From assembly GCF_009905375.1 (NCBI RefSeq), contig NC_133650.1, positions 68,131,648 to 68,195,647 of the forward strand: a stretch of 64,000 nt of DNA, given 5' to 3'. Within the stretch, counting starts at the first letter, position 1. Every line of letters begins with the position of its first letter. The DNA comes from Apium graveolens. Its lineage: Eukaryota > Streptophyta > Magnoliopsida > Apiales > Apiaceae. A model generated the notes under the pieces. That model saw nothing but the letters and a program-made list of their open reading frames with translations, was not told the DNA's origin and did not search any database. Below are positions 45,733-60,600 of this stretch, piece after piece. The position numbers were made by a program, and so were the translations under genes.

Positions 45733-47166
45733 TGTTAGGACGAAAACACGCGCTAAAATTACACGCAAGTATACGCGTTCGCAAGAAATATAGAATACTT
45801 TCTAGTTCGTTCCCACAGAGACTCTTTTTGGTTAACTTAAGATTATGCACCTATGCAACAATAATATGACTATCGCTCAATGCTAAGACAACAATAAATT
45901 GGGGTGTTTATAACTAAGATTAAACTAACATGCAATTAACTAAGAGATTAAAATGTTGATTTAACTATATGAGACAGACATGGGATTCTAACTTCATTAA
46001 ATACTTAATCAAAGTCATTATTCTTAACCTTAGCATGCAATGGTGATGACAACTAATCAGATAACACGAAACTAGTAAATGCCAACTTTCGTTGTACGAA
46101 TACCCTACTACCAGATATCCACAAAAGAGATAGAAGCTGAATAAACACCAATTATGTTGAGACCCTATATGTCTATAGAATTTGACAACATAAAGGTTTA
46201 ATACGCAAGTTATCTATCATGATTACATAGGGCAAGTAAGATGGTTAAAATTACCTACGAATCATGCATAACAAATACATGAACCTATGCTAGCATGTCA
46301 AGTACTAAATCTATATATTCATTGTCGCTTCAATAGAGATTAACACGCTATCTTATATGTTCGTGAAGCACATAAGACAAATAAGTACAACCAATCAATC
46401 ACCACACACTTAGGTATCGAAACAATTAACTATAGAAATTCATAAGTAAATCCGTTACAACCACACGATAACGATTAGTTCATAACCGAACTCATCGTCA
46501 CCATGGGTTCCAATGAAAGCATGGTAAATAAACTAAGATAAATTATGTATGAAATAACTGAATAATAATAGCAAAGTACGTTAACAAGAGTATTAGGTTT
46601 AACAACAAAGAAAACAAGCATCCAAGATTACAACTTAAGTAAACAATCACAAGTAAAAACTAGATCTTCTTCTCCTTCGTTGTATTGTGCTATTAGGTCT
46701 TCTGGCTGCTATCTCCTTGTTCTCCGTTATGAAAAACGTCTTTTAAAAGTCTTTAAATACCAGCCCAAAGCGACCAGAAGTCCAGCAGATCAATCTTCTA
46801 TTAGAATCAGGATTTCAGAAAATTGACCTATCGCGGCCGTCCTGAGATCCCGCGCAGCCGCCCTGGGTTTCTGTTAAGTGAGCGCAGCCGCCCCCAAGTG
46901 TAGCGCGACCGCCCTGGCCTTCTCGAAAAACTGGTTTTTTTCTGTTTCATGACTTCACTTGTCAGTTTCTTTCGCGCAATCGACCGAGGCTCCATCCTAA
47001 CATTCTTCTAAGTATAAAACATGCAAAATCCATTCCTTCTTCCGATTATGTCCTGAAATGCAAAACACTACAAAAACACATCAAATACACAAACAACTTG
47101 AGTGCAAAACACCAATTCGAGCCTTTACAAAGCGTTCTAAGTGGATATAAATGCCACTTATAACCA
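45733..47166 (-). repeat. 5' LTR of element D (about 1434 bp)
   Basis: On the minus strand it starts TGGTTATAAGTGGCATTT and ends CCTAACA before the primer site. It shares with the A LTR the opening AGTGGCATTT with a CCACTTAGAACG block, the middle GC-rich array position and the CTAACA end. The outer boundary at 47166 is set by the TG/CA ends and similarity to A. No 3' LTR is left in the window to confirm it. Confidence 0.82.
46831..46918. repeat. Four imperfect GC-rich units in the D LTR
   Basis: Four GCGC-GCCGCCC-like cores (CGCGGCCGTCC, GCGCAGCCGCCC, GCGCAGCCGCCC, GCGCGACCGCCC) are spaced about 20-30 bp apart in an AT-rich LTR. They occupy the same LTR position as the GAGCGGCCGCTC array of A but with a different unit sequence. 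Confidence 0.82.
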
Positions 47167-48094
47167 TTGTTTGTGAAAATATCGAATAAGAGAGTAGGAC
47201 CGTAGTCACTGGATTGTCGTAGTGATTGTTTTCTGAAAATTTAGGGTCGTTATCACCGGTTTGTAGTGGTTGTGGCATGGATTATAGATTTTGAATTATT
47301 ATTGTTTATGTGGTATGTGTATTGTGTGTACAGAAGAAGAATAAGAATATGTATCGAAAGTGTTTATTTCGTATATTATATCTTATATATATATCATATT
47401 TTGTTATATGTGCATATGTTACTTGGCCTTCTAGTTGGATCGATTGTTTTCTTGCTAGGTTGTATAGCTCATTACTTAATTTCAGGTTTCGTCTAAGATT
47501 CGAGTCGGATAGCATTGATGTTCAAGGATCTTAGGATTAGAGTAGACTAACTTTTGAACTTCCGCTTTTAACTGCGATTTTGTAATAGTCAACTTTGTAA
47601 TAGATTTTGCATTAGTAAATTGTATTTTGTATAATTTTGATTTAGAGGTAATAATGCGGAAGTACGGGCTTTTACATGTTGGAGCACCTATTTATACAAA
47701 ATGTCTTAATTTGTAGTTTAGGATATAGTTTATGGCAGTCCTGGACTTGCTCTAAGTGCTCGGATCAATCTAATCTAATTACCCGTTATAGACACCTCAC
47801 AAAATTAAAATACACTTTCTTACACAGAATCTCATCTAATCCCCTTCATTTTTAATTTATTTTTTTTCATCGATCGGTGAATTTTTTTAAATGAGACTTT
47901 ACTGTATTTTTCATCAGTTTTCAACGATTAAATTACATAACATATGTGTTATATTTGGACGCGCTTTAAAAAAACTATTTTTAATTTTTAACTTTGATTG
48001 GAGGAGGGTTTTCTATTTAAACAAGACTCTATATGATCAAAGATCATTAAAAAATGAATATAATAGTCTCACCCATTGCAAGTTAGGGTGAGTG
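47167..48094. other. Intergenic DNA without recognised genes
   Basis: This is AT-rich sequence between the nest and the fold-back element. Short frames occur on both strands but none resembles a known protein. The part from about 47430 to 47690 (ATTTCAGGTTTCG, CTTCCGC, ending CTTTTACA) has a look of an old LTR end, but no partner or primer site supports that. Confidence 0.5.
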
Positions 48095-48372
48095 ACCAAA
48101 ATACCCACCATTTGGGGAGATTTGCCCAAAATACCCACCTGCGGGAAAAGTGCCAAAAATACCGACGAAATACGCATTATCATCTTGCGTATTCTGATTT
48201 TCAAATTTTTTACAAAGAATACGCATGTCTGACATGCGTATTCACTGTCAGAAGTAAAAAATTTGAAAATCAGAATACGCATTTCCAAAATGCGCATTTA
48301 GTCGGTATTTTGGACACTTTTCTCGCCGGTGGGTATTTTGGGCAGTTGAAGCTGGAAATTGGTGTATTTTAG
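48095..48372. mobile_element. Fold-back (long inverted repeat) element, about 278 bp
   Basis: The whole interval is an imperfect inverted repeat. The outer arms pair CAAAATACCCACC with GGTGGGTATTTTG, the next layer pairs AAAATACCGAC with GTCGGTATTTT, then CTGATTTTCAAATTTTTTAC with GTAAAAAATTTGAAAATCAG. The centre is a perfect 13-bp palindrome with one spacer base (48217-48229 and 48231-48243). This resembles a MITE or fold-back transposon, or a locus whose transcript would form one long hairpin. I do not see a clear target duplication. Confidence 0.8.
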
Positions 48373-49048
48373 GCATTCTTTCTGCAAGTTATTGGAAAGA
48401 ATTTTTTTAAATTATTTTTAACTCCCCTGTGCATATTTTCCTGCTTTTAATCTCGCTGGCTCCCTGTTTTAAGAATTTTGCAATTTTTATAACTTTGTAA
48501 GAGTTCTAGCATGTAACATATATAAAAATTGTATTTATAACATACTTCAGTTACAACCCTTACTGGATTATGTTGTAAAAGATGCATAAGGCAAATTTGA
48601 ACTGAAGATGATAGTCAAACAGTTTACAATGAAACATCTACTCAATTACAAATATTAATATAAAATATAGAATTCAAAGCCACCTCCATTATCTTTGAGA
48701 ATAAGGTGGCCGATACAGATTATTTAACTCTTCTTTATATCTCAACCTGAAATAGAATTTCCAAAACTTAATTAGGCTTTCCCAGAGCTATAGAATGGAA
48801 CTAGTATTTAATATATTCCTCATTTTCCTCTGACAATAAATTGTAAGAAATCAAATGCAGATGACTTCCCAACCAAAAAAAATTCATATTCTATTTTGTA
48901 GTGGGACTCAAACAAAAAAAGAAATAAATACAATAAAAGATTAACTTTTTAAAAGGAAACCTATATACTTACGTAGTATATTTGGATCATATAATCTACA
49001 AAGAAATCAAAAAAGATTTTCCAAATATGATGTAAAAGATTCAAAAAT
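48373..49048. other. Intergenic DNA upstream of the P450 gene
   Basis: This AT-rich stretch of about 680 bp must contain the upstream promoter of the P450. I see no other gene or repeat of note. Confidence 0.55.
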
Positions 49049-49060
49049 ATTATATATATA
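49049..49060 (+). promoter_or_regulatory. TATA-like element of the P450 gene
   Basis: ATTATATATATA lies 40-52 bases before the ATG at 49101, which would leave a short leader. The sequence is a simple TA run, so the assignment is moderate. Confidence 0.45.
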
Positions 49061-49100
49061 CACAAGGTACCTAGTGATCCCAAAAACTGAAAGCCAGACC

Positions 49101-52519
<3,419 letters not shown>

Positions 52520-53434
52520 GCTCAAGCGTGAAACGAAGCATGACTTGAGTTGAGTTGGCCGCGCTACATACAGTAACCAGCTTTTGAATGACTCAATAAT
52601 CTCATCTGCGATCATTGTGTATTAAATCTAAATAGTATCATCTTTGATTGCGCTATAGCAGTCGTAGTTTGGTCTTCAACTAAATTATCATGTCTGTTTA
52701 GGAGATTACAATATGAGCATTATTAATTTTATTTTTATTTGAAAAATTATGTTTAGGATTGGATTTAATCATTAAGAATTTATCTGATAAATTTTGTTGT
52801 GATGCAATTGGATTATTATTTAAGTGTTCCAGTCTTCCAGATATAGATTTATATGAGGGAATTATAATTGTTTAAAAGAGAAATAGTCTAGGTGTGCTTG
52901 TTGTTTGAGATAGTAACAATATCTATTATTAAAAAACAGGTGAATTTTTTTTTTTGATAAATATTAAAAACTACTTTTCTCAAAAATGCTTTTAGCCTAT
53001 TTTCTCACATGCTTTTAAAAAAAATTGCTTTTTATCTTCTGCTGAAACTGTTTTTATTTTTAAATCTCACCAAAACATTTTTTTTAAAATATTTTACATT
53101 AAAATATATATATAAATATCAAAAAAATTACCATACACTCATTTTTTTCAATAACACTTTTTGAATCGGCACTTTTTCAAATAATATAACAATTTCAGCG
53201 GAAATTCCAGATAAAGCCAATAATACATTGTCCAACCAAGTTTAGAGAGCATTATATGCAGTAGATATCATTATAATTCTACCAAATGCTCCAGCACACA
53301 AGAGATATGTTAATTTAAATAATTATAATCATCATATTAATTAATAATATCTTTTTGCCACAAAATGAAAATTTTCATTCAACTCTTAGGCTTCATTTGA
53401 ATGGGGGTTGGCAGAGGTTGGGTTAGTAAGGACT
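52520..53434. other. Intergenic DNA downstream of the P450 gene
   Basis: The first part is probably the 3' untranslated region of the P450; AATAAT near 52595 may serve as a poly(A) signal. The rest is AT-rich with no frames or repeats that I can identify. Confidence 0.5.
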
Positions 53435-53540
53435 GGTTAGAATTTGAAAAATCTTGTTTGGGAAAATGACTGAGGAGAGGGGTTGGGTTTAGGATGAGGA
53501 GAGGGGTTAGAATTTGAAAAATCTTGTTTGGGAAAATGAC
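53435..53540. repeat. Direct repeat, 36 bp, period 70
   Basis: GGTTAGAATTTGAAAAATC followed by TTGTTTGGGAAAATGAC occurs at 53435-53470 and again at 53505-53540, separated by G-rich sequence that is itself partly repeated (GAGGAGAGGGGTT). Confidence 0.92.
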
Positions 53541-54546
53541 AGAGGTGTTTGTATCATTTATCTATGTACTCTGCAAAACAGTAACACTTCCATGTTTCAT
53601 CCTTGTTTACAAAAAATTGAGCAAGTAATTTTGTTGTTGTATGTAATCTATCACGTTTTTTTATTGTTATTTTTGGTTTCTATATATTTCTACTTATGAT
53701 CAGGATGTCTTTTTATAATGGGTTTAAGCAAGTATTAAGCCTGTTCCGGGGAACTTGTTAATGTTATGCAAACTCATGTTTACTCATTCTTTTGTTCTTC
53801 TGGAATGCCCGTCCTTATTTTCTGCAAGACCTACACTTACATTATTATAATGCCTATGACAATTTTTTTTTGCGAAATCAGTGATCAAAATCATGTGCTG
53901 GTTGTTATTGCTGATGGACATAATCAACTGATATAATTAGAACAGGGTCATTCAGGTTTGTGTTCCTTGTTCATGATTTTAGGGGGGGAGGGGGGTAGAG
54001 ACTCTATACAGCATTGATCTGTATTATACAGCATTGATCTGTATTACACTATACCCTGAATATATTTAGAAATGAGTCTAACATGGTTAAATTTTTGATT
54101 GTAAGATCTTATTGTCTGCATTGAGTTATGTTCTTTAATTCGGAAGTTTATGTATAAACACATTATATTATACTGTACAATGTTGTCGCCTTCCATTGTA
54201 ATATACTACTTCATGTATGTCCCTCCAACAAAGTACCTTTACCAAGTAATCTATTTCGTAGCAAATTTAGCTGCTCTGGAATATTTTAAATTTCAACACT
54301 ACACAGGATACTTGCCACAGCTGATCCTCAGTCCTAGAAAGAAAACATCTTTCCTTAGTCGAATCTGAATCAGGAACTTTTTCTTGTGAGCTGGGAGAAT
54401 GGTGCATTATGTACTTAGTTTAGGCAGAGTAACTGCTGGGTTGTCAACCCGTCATTACATAATATATTTATCCTTGTCCCAATTTTATATATCAATCACA
54501 ATAAACAGTAGCATTCTATTGTCTTGAAATTGTTTTTTTAACACAG
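53541..54546. other. Intergenic DNA or 5' untranslated intron of the small gene
   Basis: There is no convincing coding frame. Near 54008-54046 a 20-bp unit (ACAGCATTGATCTGTATTAT) is present twice in tandem. The end (TTTTTTTAACACAG) is a good splice acceptor for 54547, so part of this stretch may be an intron behind a non-coding first exon that I cannot locate. Confidence 0.45.
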
Positions 54547-54548
54547 GC

Positions 54549-55425
54549 ATGTCACAGCAGGTAACTAGAAAGTCTGATGATCAAAGGGAATTGAGCCCCC
54601 AGGAGCAGAGAACTGTAGATGCAATTGCCAGAGCGATGGCGGTTGGTACCTACATAATTTTTCAACAATTGGGAACATATAATTACTTCTATTAAGAATA
54701 TATTAAAGAACTAATCATATGACACGTATAAATTTAATTGGAAACTATAAGAGTAGTCTAAGCCAAGCTTGGCCAAAGAACACAGAGTTTTTGTCCCTGG
54801 CCTAAAGATATCTGTTTCTTTTATTTGGATGGAAAGTAAACGAAAAAGAGTTGTGCCTACTCGGGTTCCGCCCCCTCCCCAGCTACCCATGAATCCACTG
54901 CAAGCAGGTTCAGTAGCATAAAAGTTCAACATTCATCTCGTTTCTAGCCAAATGTGCCTTCTTATGATGCTTATAATAGTCCTCCTTTGTGATGTTCATA
55001 GAGGTCCTGTAGGCACTGCTCGTGCTTCAACTCTACTTCTGATAACAAGGTAAGCAAATTTAACGCTTAATGCATCTACAATTCTACATTAATGTTGTTC
55101 TAGCTGAGTACAACATATGGCCCGGTTATAAAAAGAATGGCAGGTGGGAGTGACTTAATTGCTTGTGTTTCTAATAGGTTGTCCGATTTGCTTGAGCAAG
55201 TCGAAGGACATGGATGGTTATGGTTGTGGGCATCAGAAAGTATACTGTTCTATTCCCCTTTATTTCACTTGAGCTTCAGTGGTCAACTTATCATGTCAGG
55301 AATGTTAACATGTACAATTTGAATTTCTGTTAGGCAACCATGTTGTGAATGTGGAAAAGAAGTCCAAACATGCCCTATATTTCGCAGCTGAATTCAGACA
55401 AGAGTACAGCTTTACTAGTTTCTAA
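54549..55425 (+). CDS. Small four-exon gene, 98-residue protein of unknown function
   Basis: The exons are too short for simple frame searches but fit together. They are 54549-54645 (ATG, 97 nt), 55004-55049 (46 nt), 55178-55239 (62 nt) and 55334-55425 (92 nt, ending TAA). All introns are GT..AG and the phases 1, 0 and 1 close exactly, giving 297 nt in total. The protein starts MSQQVTRKSDDQRELSPQEQ and has a long amphipathic-looking middle (DAIARAMAVG across the first junction, then RASTLLLITRLSDLLEQ). A Trp-rich HGWLWLWASE follows, and a basic/aromatic tail with EKKSKHALYFAAEF. There is no signal peptide and no clear transmembrane span. I do not recognise the family. Coherent residues across three junctions argue that it is real. 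An upstream non-coding exon is likely because an acceptor lies two bases before the ATG. It could also be a fragment of a longer gene. Confidence 0.6.
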
Positions 55426-55468
55426 TGTACATCTAGATGTCTTTTTACTGATTAAATTCGTTAAATGT

Positions 55469-55860
55469 CTACATTAATAAGCTAATATTGTTTTTATGTA
55501 TTAATATGTAAGTATTAGTATTATGCAAAAAAAAGGACCGACGACTTTCAGATGTAAAACTAGAGTTAATGAAAGGAATCCGAAACGTGAACAACGGAAT
55601 GTCATTTTGATTATCTGTGTGAATTTCTGAACTTGACAAGAACTTGCTAGAGATTTCATAGCTGCATCCGGGAGCGTCATTGTAATTATTTTGGCAAGAC
55701 CATGTTCTTGATAAAGAAAACATATTGGAGTTCCCACTGTTTTGAGAATTGTTTATTTGAGTGTCATCTTGATTAATTTGGTAAGACTACGAACTTGACA
55801 AAGACGGGCTGAAATTCCCATGGTGTCGCAACCTTACAAATGCATTGGTTCTAAAAAAGT
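55469..55860 (-). other. Minus-strand region with three imperfect in-frame repeats
   Basis: On the plus strand GTCATYTTGATTA-type blocks recur at 55601, 55676 and 55763. On the minus strand the units translate to related pieces such as VRSLTKLIKMTL, EHGLAKIITMTL and VQKFTQIIKMTF. A frame from an ATG at 55737 covers two units before running into AT-rich sequence; the third lies behind a stop. It could be a decayed repeat protein gene or only a tandem duplication. I do not recognise it. Confidence 0.4.
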
Positions 55861-55926
55861 GAGTTCCCCAAGCCTAAAATCTCTCTCAAAACACTACAAT
55901 TTATGAACATTTTCAGTTGCATATTA

Positions 55927-56177
55927 CTCCCTCCGTCCCTTTCAATTATTTATATTTTTTAGAGAGTATCCGACACGTATTTTAAGATGCATATAAAGTA
56001 TAGTTCTGTAAAAAAAATTTACAGTTTTGTTTTTCTGAATAAAAATTAAAACATTCAACTTTTATTCAGAAAAAGAAAATTATAAAAATAAGTTACATAA
56101 CTATAATTTTTATGCACCTTAAAATACGTGTTAGACACTTCCTAAAAAATGTAAACAATTAGAAGGGACCGAGGGAG
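55927..56177. mobile_element. Stowaway-type MITE (251 bp)
   Basis: The terminal inverted repeats are CTCCCTCCGTCCC at the left and GGGACCGAGGGAG at the right (one mismatch), flanked by TA on both sides (55925-55926 and 56178-56179). The inside is AT-rich and largely self-complementary. Such elements are moved by Tc1/mariner transposases; none is encoded here. Confidence 0.95.
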
Positions 56178-56179
56178 TA

Positions 56180-56554
56180 TTAGCTAACAATATTCTATTT
56201 CAAGGTTTTTAACTCAGAGTAGCAGATTTGAGAGTGGCATGACTTGCACGTACTAATCAAAGTCATTAAATTAACATTATATTTGGAACTTTTCTTCAAG
56301 TTAAAGAGACAAAATTATTATGTGTGAGTTTTTATAAGATTAGTTGCAATTGACAGGGAAATTGTGTATTACATCTGGTTGCAATATGAGAAATGAATTA
56401 GGCCCATCAAATAAACTATTCTAAATACACCCTTGTACTTCCGAATTACTGGTCAAAGAGTTGTCTCGTTCATCTTCAACATGTGTCATTCTCTATTTTG
56501 TATAGTAGATGAATCCAATGTCTGAATGCATTTGATGTTAATGTAATTGTATTA
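56180..56554. other. Intergenic DNA between the MITE and the minus-strand frame
   Basis: AT-rich, with no frame, repeat or signal that I can support. Confidence 0.5.
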
Positions 56555-56818
56555 TCAGTTTCCGACTCTAAAGATTGTTCTTGATATTGTTACTACGTTT
56601 GATCTACTATATCCATCCTTCATTTGATCGCCCCTCACTAATATATTATTTATGGAAGTCATAACATTAGGGCATTCCGGTTCCCTCCATAACATATAAC
56701 TTGCTAAAGTCATAATAGAATAATCAGTTTCATCCTCCTCGTCCCACATTTGAAAGTAGAGAATCATCCTCAAGTAATTAATTGTGTGTTGCAAGTTCAC
56801 GTACGATATGATTGACAC
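56555..56818 (-). CDS. Uncertain frame of 87 codons, function unknown
   Basis: An ATG at 56818 opens 87 codons ending at TGA near 56555. The part QMWDEEDETDYSIMTLASYM followed by LWREPECPNV has the composition of real protein, with an acidic patch and few low-complexity residues. No domain is recognised. It could be one exon of a gene whose other exons are lost, or a chance frame. Element E is inserted 62 bp beyond its start. Confidence 0.3.
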   Translation of the reverse strand: MSIISYVNLQHTINYLRMILYFQMWDEEDETDYSIMTLASYMLWREPECPNVMTSINNILVRGDQMKDGYSRSNVVTISRTIFRVGN

Positions 56819-56879
56819 ATTAACATTTGATTGATTACTCCCATCTGAAATCTCTTATGTCAAGTCATTGTCAATCAAA

Positions 56880-56884
56880 CTTTT
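56880..56884 (+). repeat. Target-site duplication of element E, left copy (CTTTT)
   Basis: It precedes TGTTGGACAAAC and recurs at 62900-62904. Confidence 0.9.
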
Positions 56885-57607
56885 TGTTGGACAAACTTAG
56901 TATTTTAGACTAAGTTGTCAATCATTTTGAGACTCTATATGAGTGAGACACATTATGTGTTAGTGGTGTGTATTTATTGGAACGTATTCTTCTCTTCGAG
57001 GGGATTCCAACGCATATTAACACGCTCAAAATGAGTAAAAGGTGAATGAGAACTGATGTTCCAAAGTTTTACCTTTTAATATGAAAAGTGGTTTTGTACC
57101 ACATCGAGAGTAGCACAAACCTATTCCTTAGTTTTTCTTATAAATACCATGTACCACATCGAAAAGAAAAACAAGTCCTTTCAAGCCTCTCTTTATAAAT
57201 AGAGTCTTAGGGCACCAGTTTTATTAAGTCGAGGAAATAAGAGTCATCTCTTTCATTCTCGGTCTCTTTAGTCTTAAATTTTTCCAATATTCCGGTGATA
57301 GTTCTCGGGCTCAGTTCAAGTTCGCTGAGAGTATATTCGATCTATCGATTATACTAGTATCTCGTTTTATCCTGGGAAGCAGGTCGCTAAACACGGATGG
57401 TGCGGGGCGAAACTGCTTTAAGGAGACAGTTTTCTGGACTCGAGATTAAATCCAATCTCTGTTTGTTTTCTCAAACCCTTCTCCTAATTTAATTGTTAAT
57501 TCTCATATGCTTATGTGATTTAAGAATTAACAATGTTTTGTGAAGTAGTTATATATTCAATATATATATATATATAACAATGTCTTTATCGTACAAGATT
57601 GCTAACA
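56885..57607 (+). repeat. 5' LTR of element E (723 bp)
   Basis: It starts TGTTGGACAAACTTAG and ends GATTGCTAACA. A TATAAATA box lies at 57194-57201, with a second TATAAATA at 57140. A (TA)n tract precedes the end. The usual tRNA-Met primer site is not recognisable behind it. Confidence 0.94.
57194..57201 (+). promoter_or_regulatory. TATA box in the E LTR
   Basis: TATAAATA sits mid-LTR after TCTCTT. The 3' LTR has the same box at 62490-62497. Confidence 0.6.
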
Positions 57608-60600
57608 ATCTTAAAGCAGTTTTCTTCAATTTTCATACTTTCTTGTGAGTAGACGCAAAAGTCAATTTGATTGTTTAAATTGGATTTATTTATGGGTATA
57701 TGAGTGGCCATTATTTGCCTCATTAATTAAATTAAATTTAGTGCGTTAATTTCTTTGATCACTTGTTGCCATGTGCTTGAAATTAATATAAATTTGATTT
57801 TAAGTGGTGCTTTGTTTAAGCATAACAGGTACGAGGCAAAAGTAAGCACAAAGTTGTTGGATAATTGGTTTCTTATAAGGCTATTGATGCTTTAATGGTT
57901 ATTGATTTATGATCAACTTATATTCAAGTGGACATATTTGGTGACATCTCTTTCGGGTTGATCATTATAAATTGGTAGATTAAACCCAAATTTATAATTC
58001 GTCCATGTTTTTGCTATTAATGGATAGCTTATTATGTTTTGTTAACATGTTGATTGATTTCTTAATTCTGAATTGATTTTGGAATTATTAGTACACTGAT
58101 ACAAGAATCATATATGCTATAGTTTACATGCATGTTTGCAAGTTCATAACATGATATTGCTATGCAATTAAATGATATGGCTACATAAATGTGACCCTTC
58201 ATGATGGAACTTGATTATTTGGTGATTAATTTTTTAATCATTGTTGAGTGATGATAAGGCATCAATTATTATTGTTTAATCTTTAATAATGGAGTTATAT
58301 CACAAACTTGTAATACTGGATAGAATGCAGTAACATGTTTGTTGTTAAATAATGTGACGAGGTGGGCAGCTGAAGTGAACCAGATTTACAATTGCTCAGG
58401 ATTCTCCACATTAAAAAACCTAATGGGCCTGGAGTACAGGTTATGGGTCGGCACATAAATTATATTTTTCTGGTTGGATTTTTCCTCCAGTTAAATAGTA
58501 ATTTCACGTGTTGGTGTCGGTCTGCTGCGGCAGTGACACACGAGCCTATTATAGTGATCCATGTGATACTTAATACGGCGAATATTGATATCAGTATTTA
58601 TGCTGAACTTTGGAGAGAATCCGAAAAGTTGTTAACCCTAACGCATCAGTTGATCAAGGATCACTGAATGTGGGTTTATTGAAGATTTATGTTCTTCCTT
58701 GGGCCTTTTCTGGTTGTACCAGTAGGTGAGCCATAAATGTAGGTTCGTGTGAACCATGTAAATATTTCCGAGAAATTCGGTAATTGAATTTTTAATGATA
58801 AGAACTACGGGAAGTTCTTTTAACATGATATTAAAATCTTATAGGTTTTAATGAATAACGTAAAACCTGCTCAGATGAGAGGTAGTGACACGATACGTGT
58901 TTACTGTCTAGTTTGATAGTAAAACATTTGTCACTCGTACTCGTAGTCGAGTCAATATTGAAGCTAAATAGAGAGATGTGTGCTCTATAAACTCAAGGGT
59001 AAATCCAACTTAATACAGATAATTAAGATGGCTGTGAATAAGTTTGATGATGAATAATCACCGGGCAAATTCTGTTTGCAACGTGAATATTCATGAGGTC
59101 GTTGCACCTTACTCGCATTATATAAATGGAGTAGATGCAGACTTGAGTTGCGCTCTGAAAAAGATGCAAAACGATTGTGATCAGCTCAGACTATCACTGA
59201 ATTTGAGGATATTAGTTACGAAGGGCTAATCGTTCCTTAAACATGATACCACAGAAGGAAATAATTAAATTTCCTATTAGTTTTGGAATATTTTCTGACA
59301 TTCTGTAAAATATTAAAATTGTGGGGGTATCTAAAATAGAAAATTATTGAATTTTCTATGAATAGTGGAATGTAATGAAACATTCTTGAAAATAATTGAA
59401 ATGTGGGGGTATCTCGAAACTTGATATCAATACCTCTGTTGGTAGCATGAGATCCAAAATCAATTGAGATATTTTGGATGGATACATAGACAATGGTTGA
59501 GTCTAATAATATCCGATATATGAATCTAATTTTTGAGATTCGTAAGAATACTATTACAGAGTTTAGGAATGCTTATGCGATAAGCTAGTAGATCCTAGTA
59601 GATCTGTAATTAAAAGTCATCTAAATGAACTTACGAGTTATTGGATGAATGTGAGGATGAACCTGCAGAGAGCAAAAGACTTGGATAATTGCTAGTCCCG
59701 AATGTCTTGATAATTTGCTTGAAGGTGAACTCGTAAATTTAATAGAAGCAATGCGCTTCATTTATAATTTCTTGATAAGTGAATATATCAAGAGAAAATT
59801 TGACTATTACTGAGAGTCAATAAATCAAGATTTTCTAGCACGTGTACTAGAAAATGGATTGTGCATGTTCTCTCTATGTCCTTTGTGGGGGAAAGGATGT
59901 TAAGAAATAGAGAGAGTGGTTCTGTTTGACAGAATCTTGTTTAAAAAAATATATAGATCTTCTTACGAGATAGAAGCATTAGGACCCAAATGAATTTTTA
60001 AATTGGGAAAATATATCTGGGTCTGAAGGAAGTATAAGGTCAGACTGATACAAAAATATTACAGTCGAAAGTGATGACCTTATATAATTTATGAAATATT
60101 CTCGAGTTTTGAGAATAAGGTTCATTAAGATGATACTAAAATTATCGTATTGTGAAATTTAAAAGTACATCAATGAACATTGAGATGGTCTTTCTAAATA
60201 GATATTTGGAGAAATATCTATTTACGTGAACCCGAGGGTTGCTCTAGATAAAACAAGAGTAGAAAATCTGTATTTTCGGTGATCATGTTGAGTGAAACAA
60301 CATTGACACGAAATAATGGCATATTAAATTTGATATTGCTATGATAAGCAATGGCTTCAAATAAATGACATGGTTGCCATTTTGAGGACGCTCAATATTG
60401 GTTGCTATGTGAATAATGATTGCCAGTTTAAGGACGCTTAAACTCGGTAATGATGCAAACTGAAATTGCTGGTTTTTGGGACGCTAAAATCTGGTAATAT
60501 CAATAACAAGTGAAGCCTTAAGTAATAACTAGTAAAGTTATTTCACAAATATGAAATATGTCAATATGAGATGTCAAACTGATTCAAAATCAGAGAATTG

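Larger units (their letters stand above)
2240..47166 (-). mobile_element. Athila-like Ty3/gypsy element D, host of the nest (interrupted, 3' end lost)
   Basis: Two minus-strand blocks are halves of one element: pol at 2240-5159 and gag, primer site and 5' LTR at 43456-47166. The split falls inside the region between protease and reverse transcriptase. Removing 5160-43455 joins the two halves cleanly at CATAG, which is present on both sides (5155-5159 and 43451-43455). The 3' end is missing: the integrase C-terminus stops at about 2240 and no 3' LTR follows. D is the oldest layer, with many stops and frameshifts. The tRNA-Asp-type primer site and the Gag and Pol motifs place it in the Athila group. 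Confidence 0.88.

Noticed and set aside
47266..47534. Overlapping hydrophobic frames of about 70-76 codons
   Set aside because: AT-rich intergenic sequence with frames on both strands, no motif and no splice context.
48037..48372. Frames of 86 and 98 codons on both strands
   Set aside because: They come from the two arms of the fold-back element and are reverse complements of each other in part.
58392..58667. 91-codon frame inside element E
   Set aside because: No retroelement or host motif; it stands in ruined interior sequence and may be chance.
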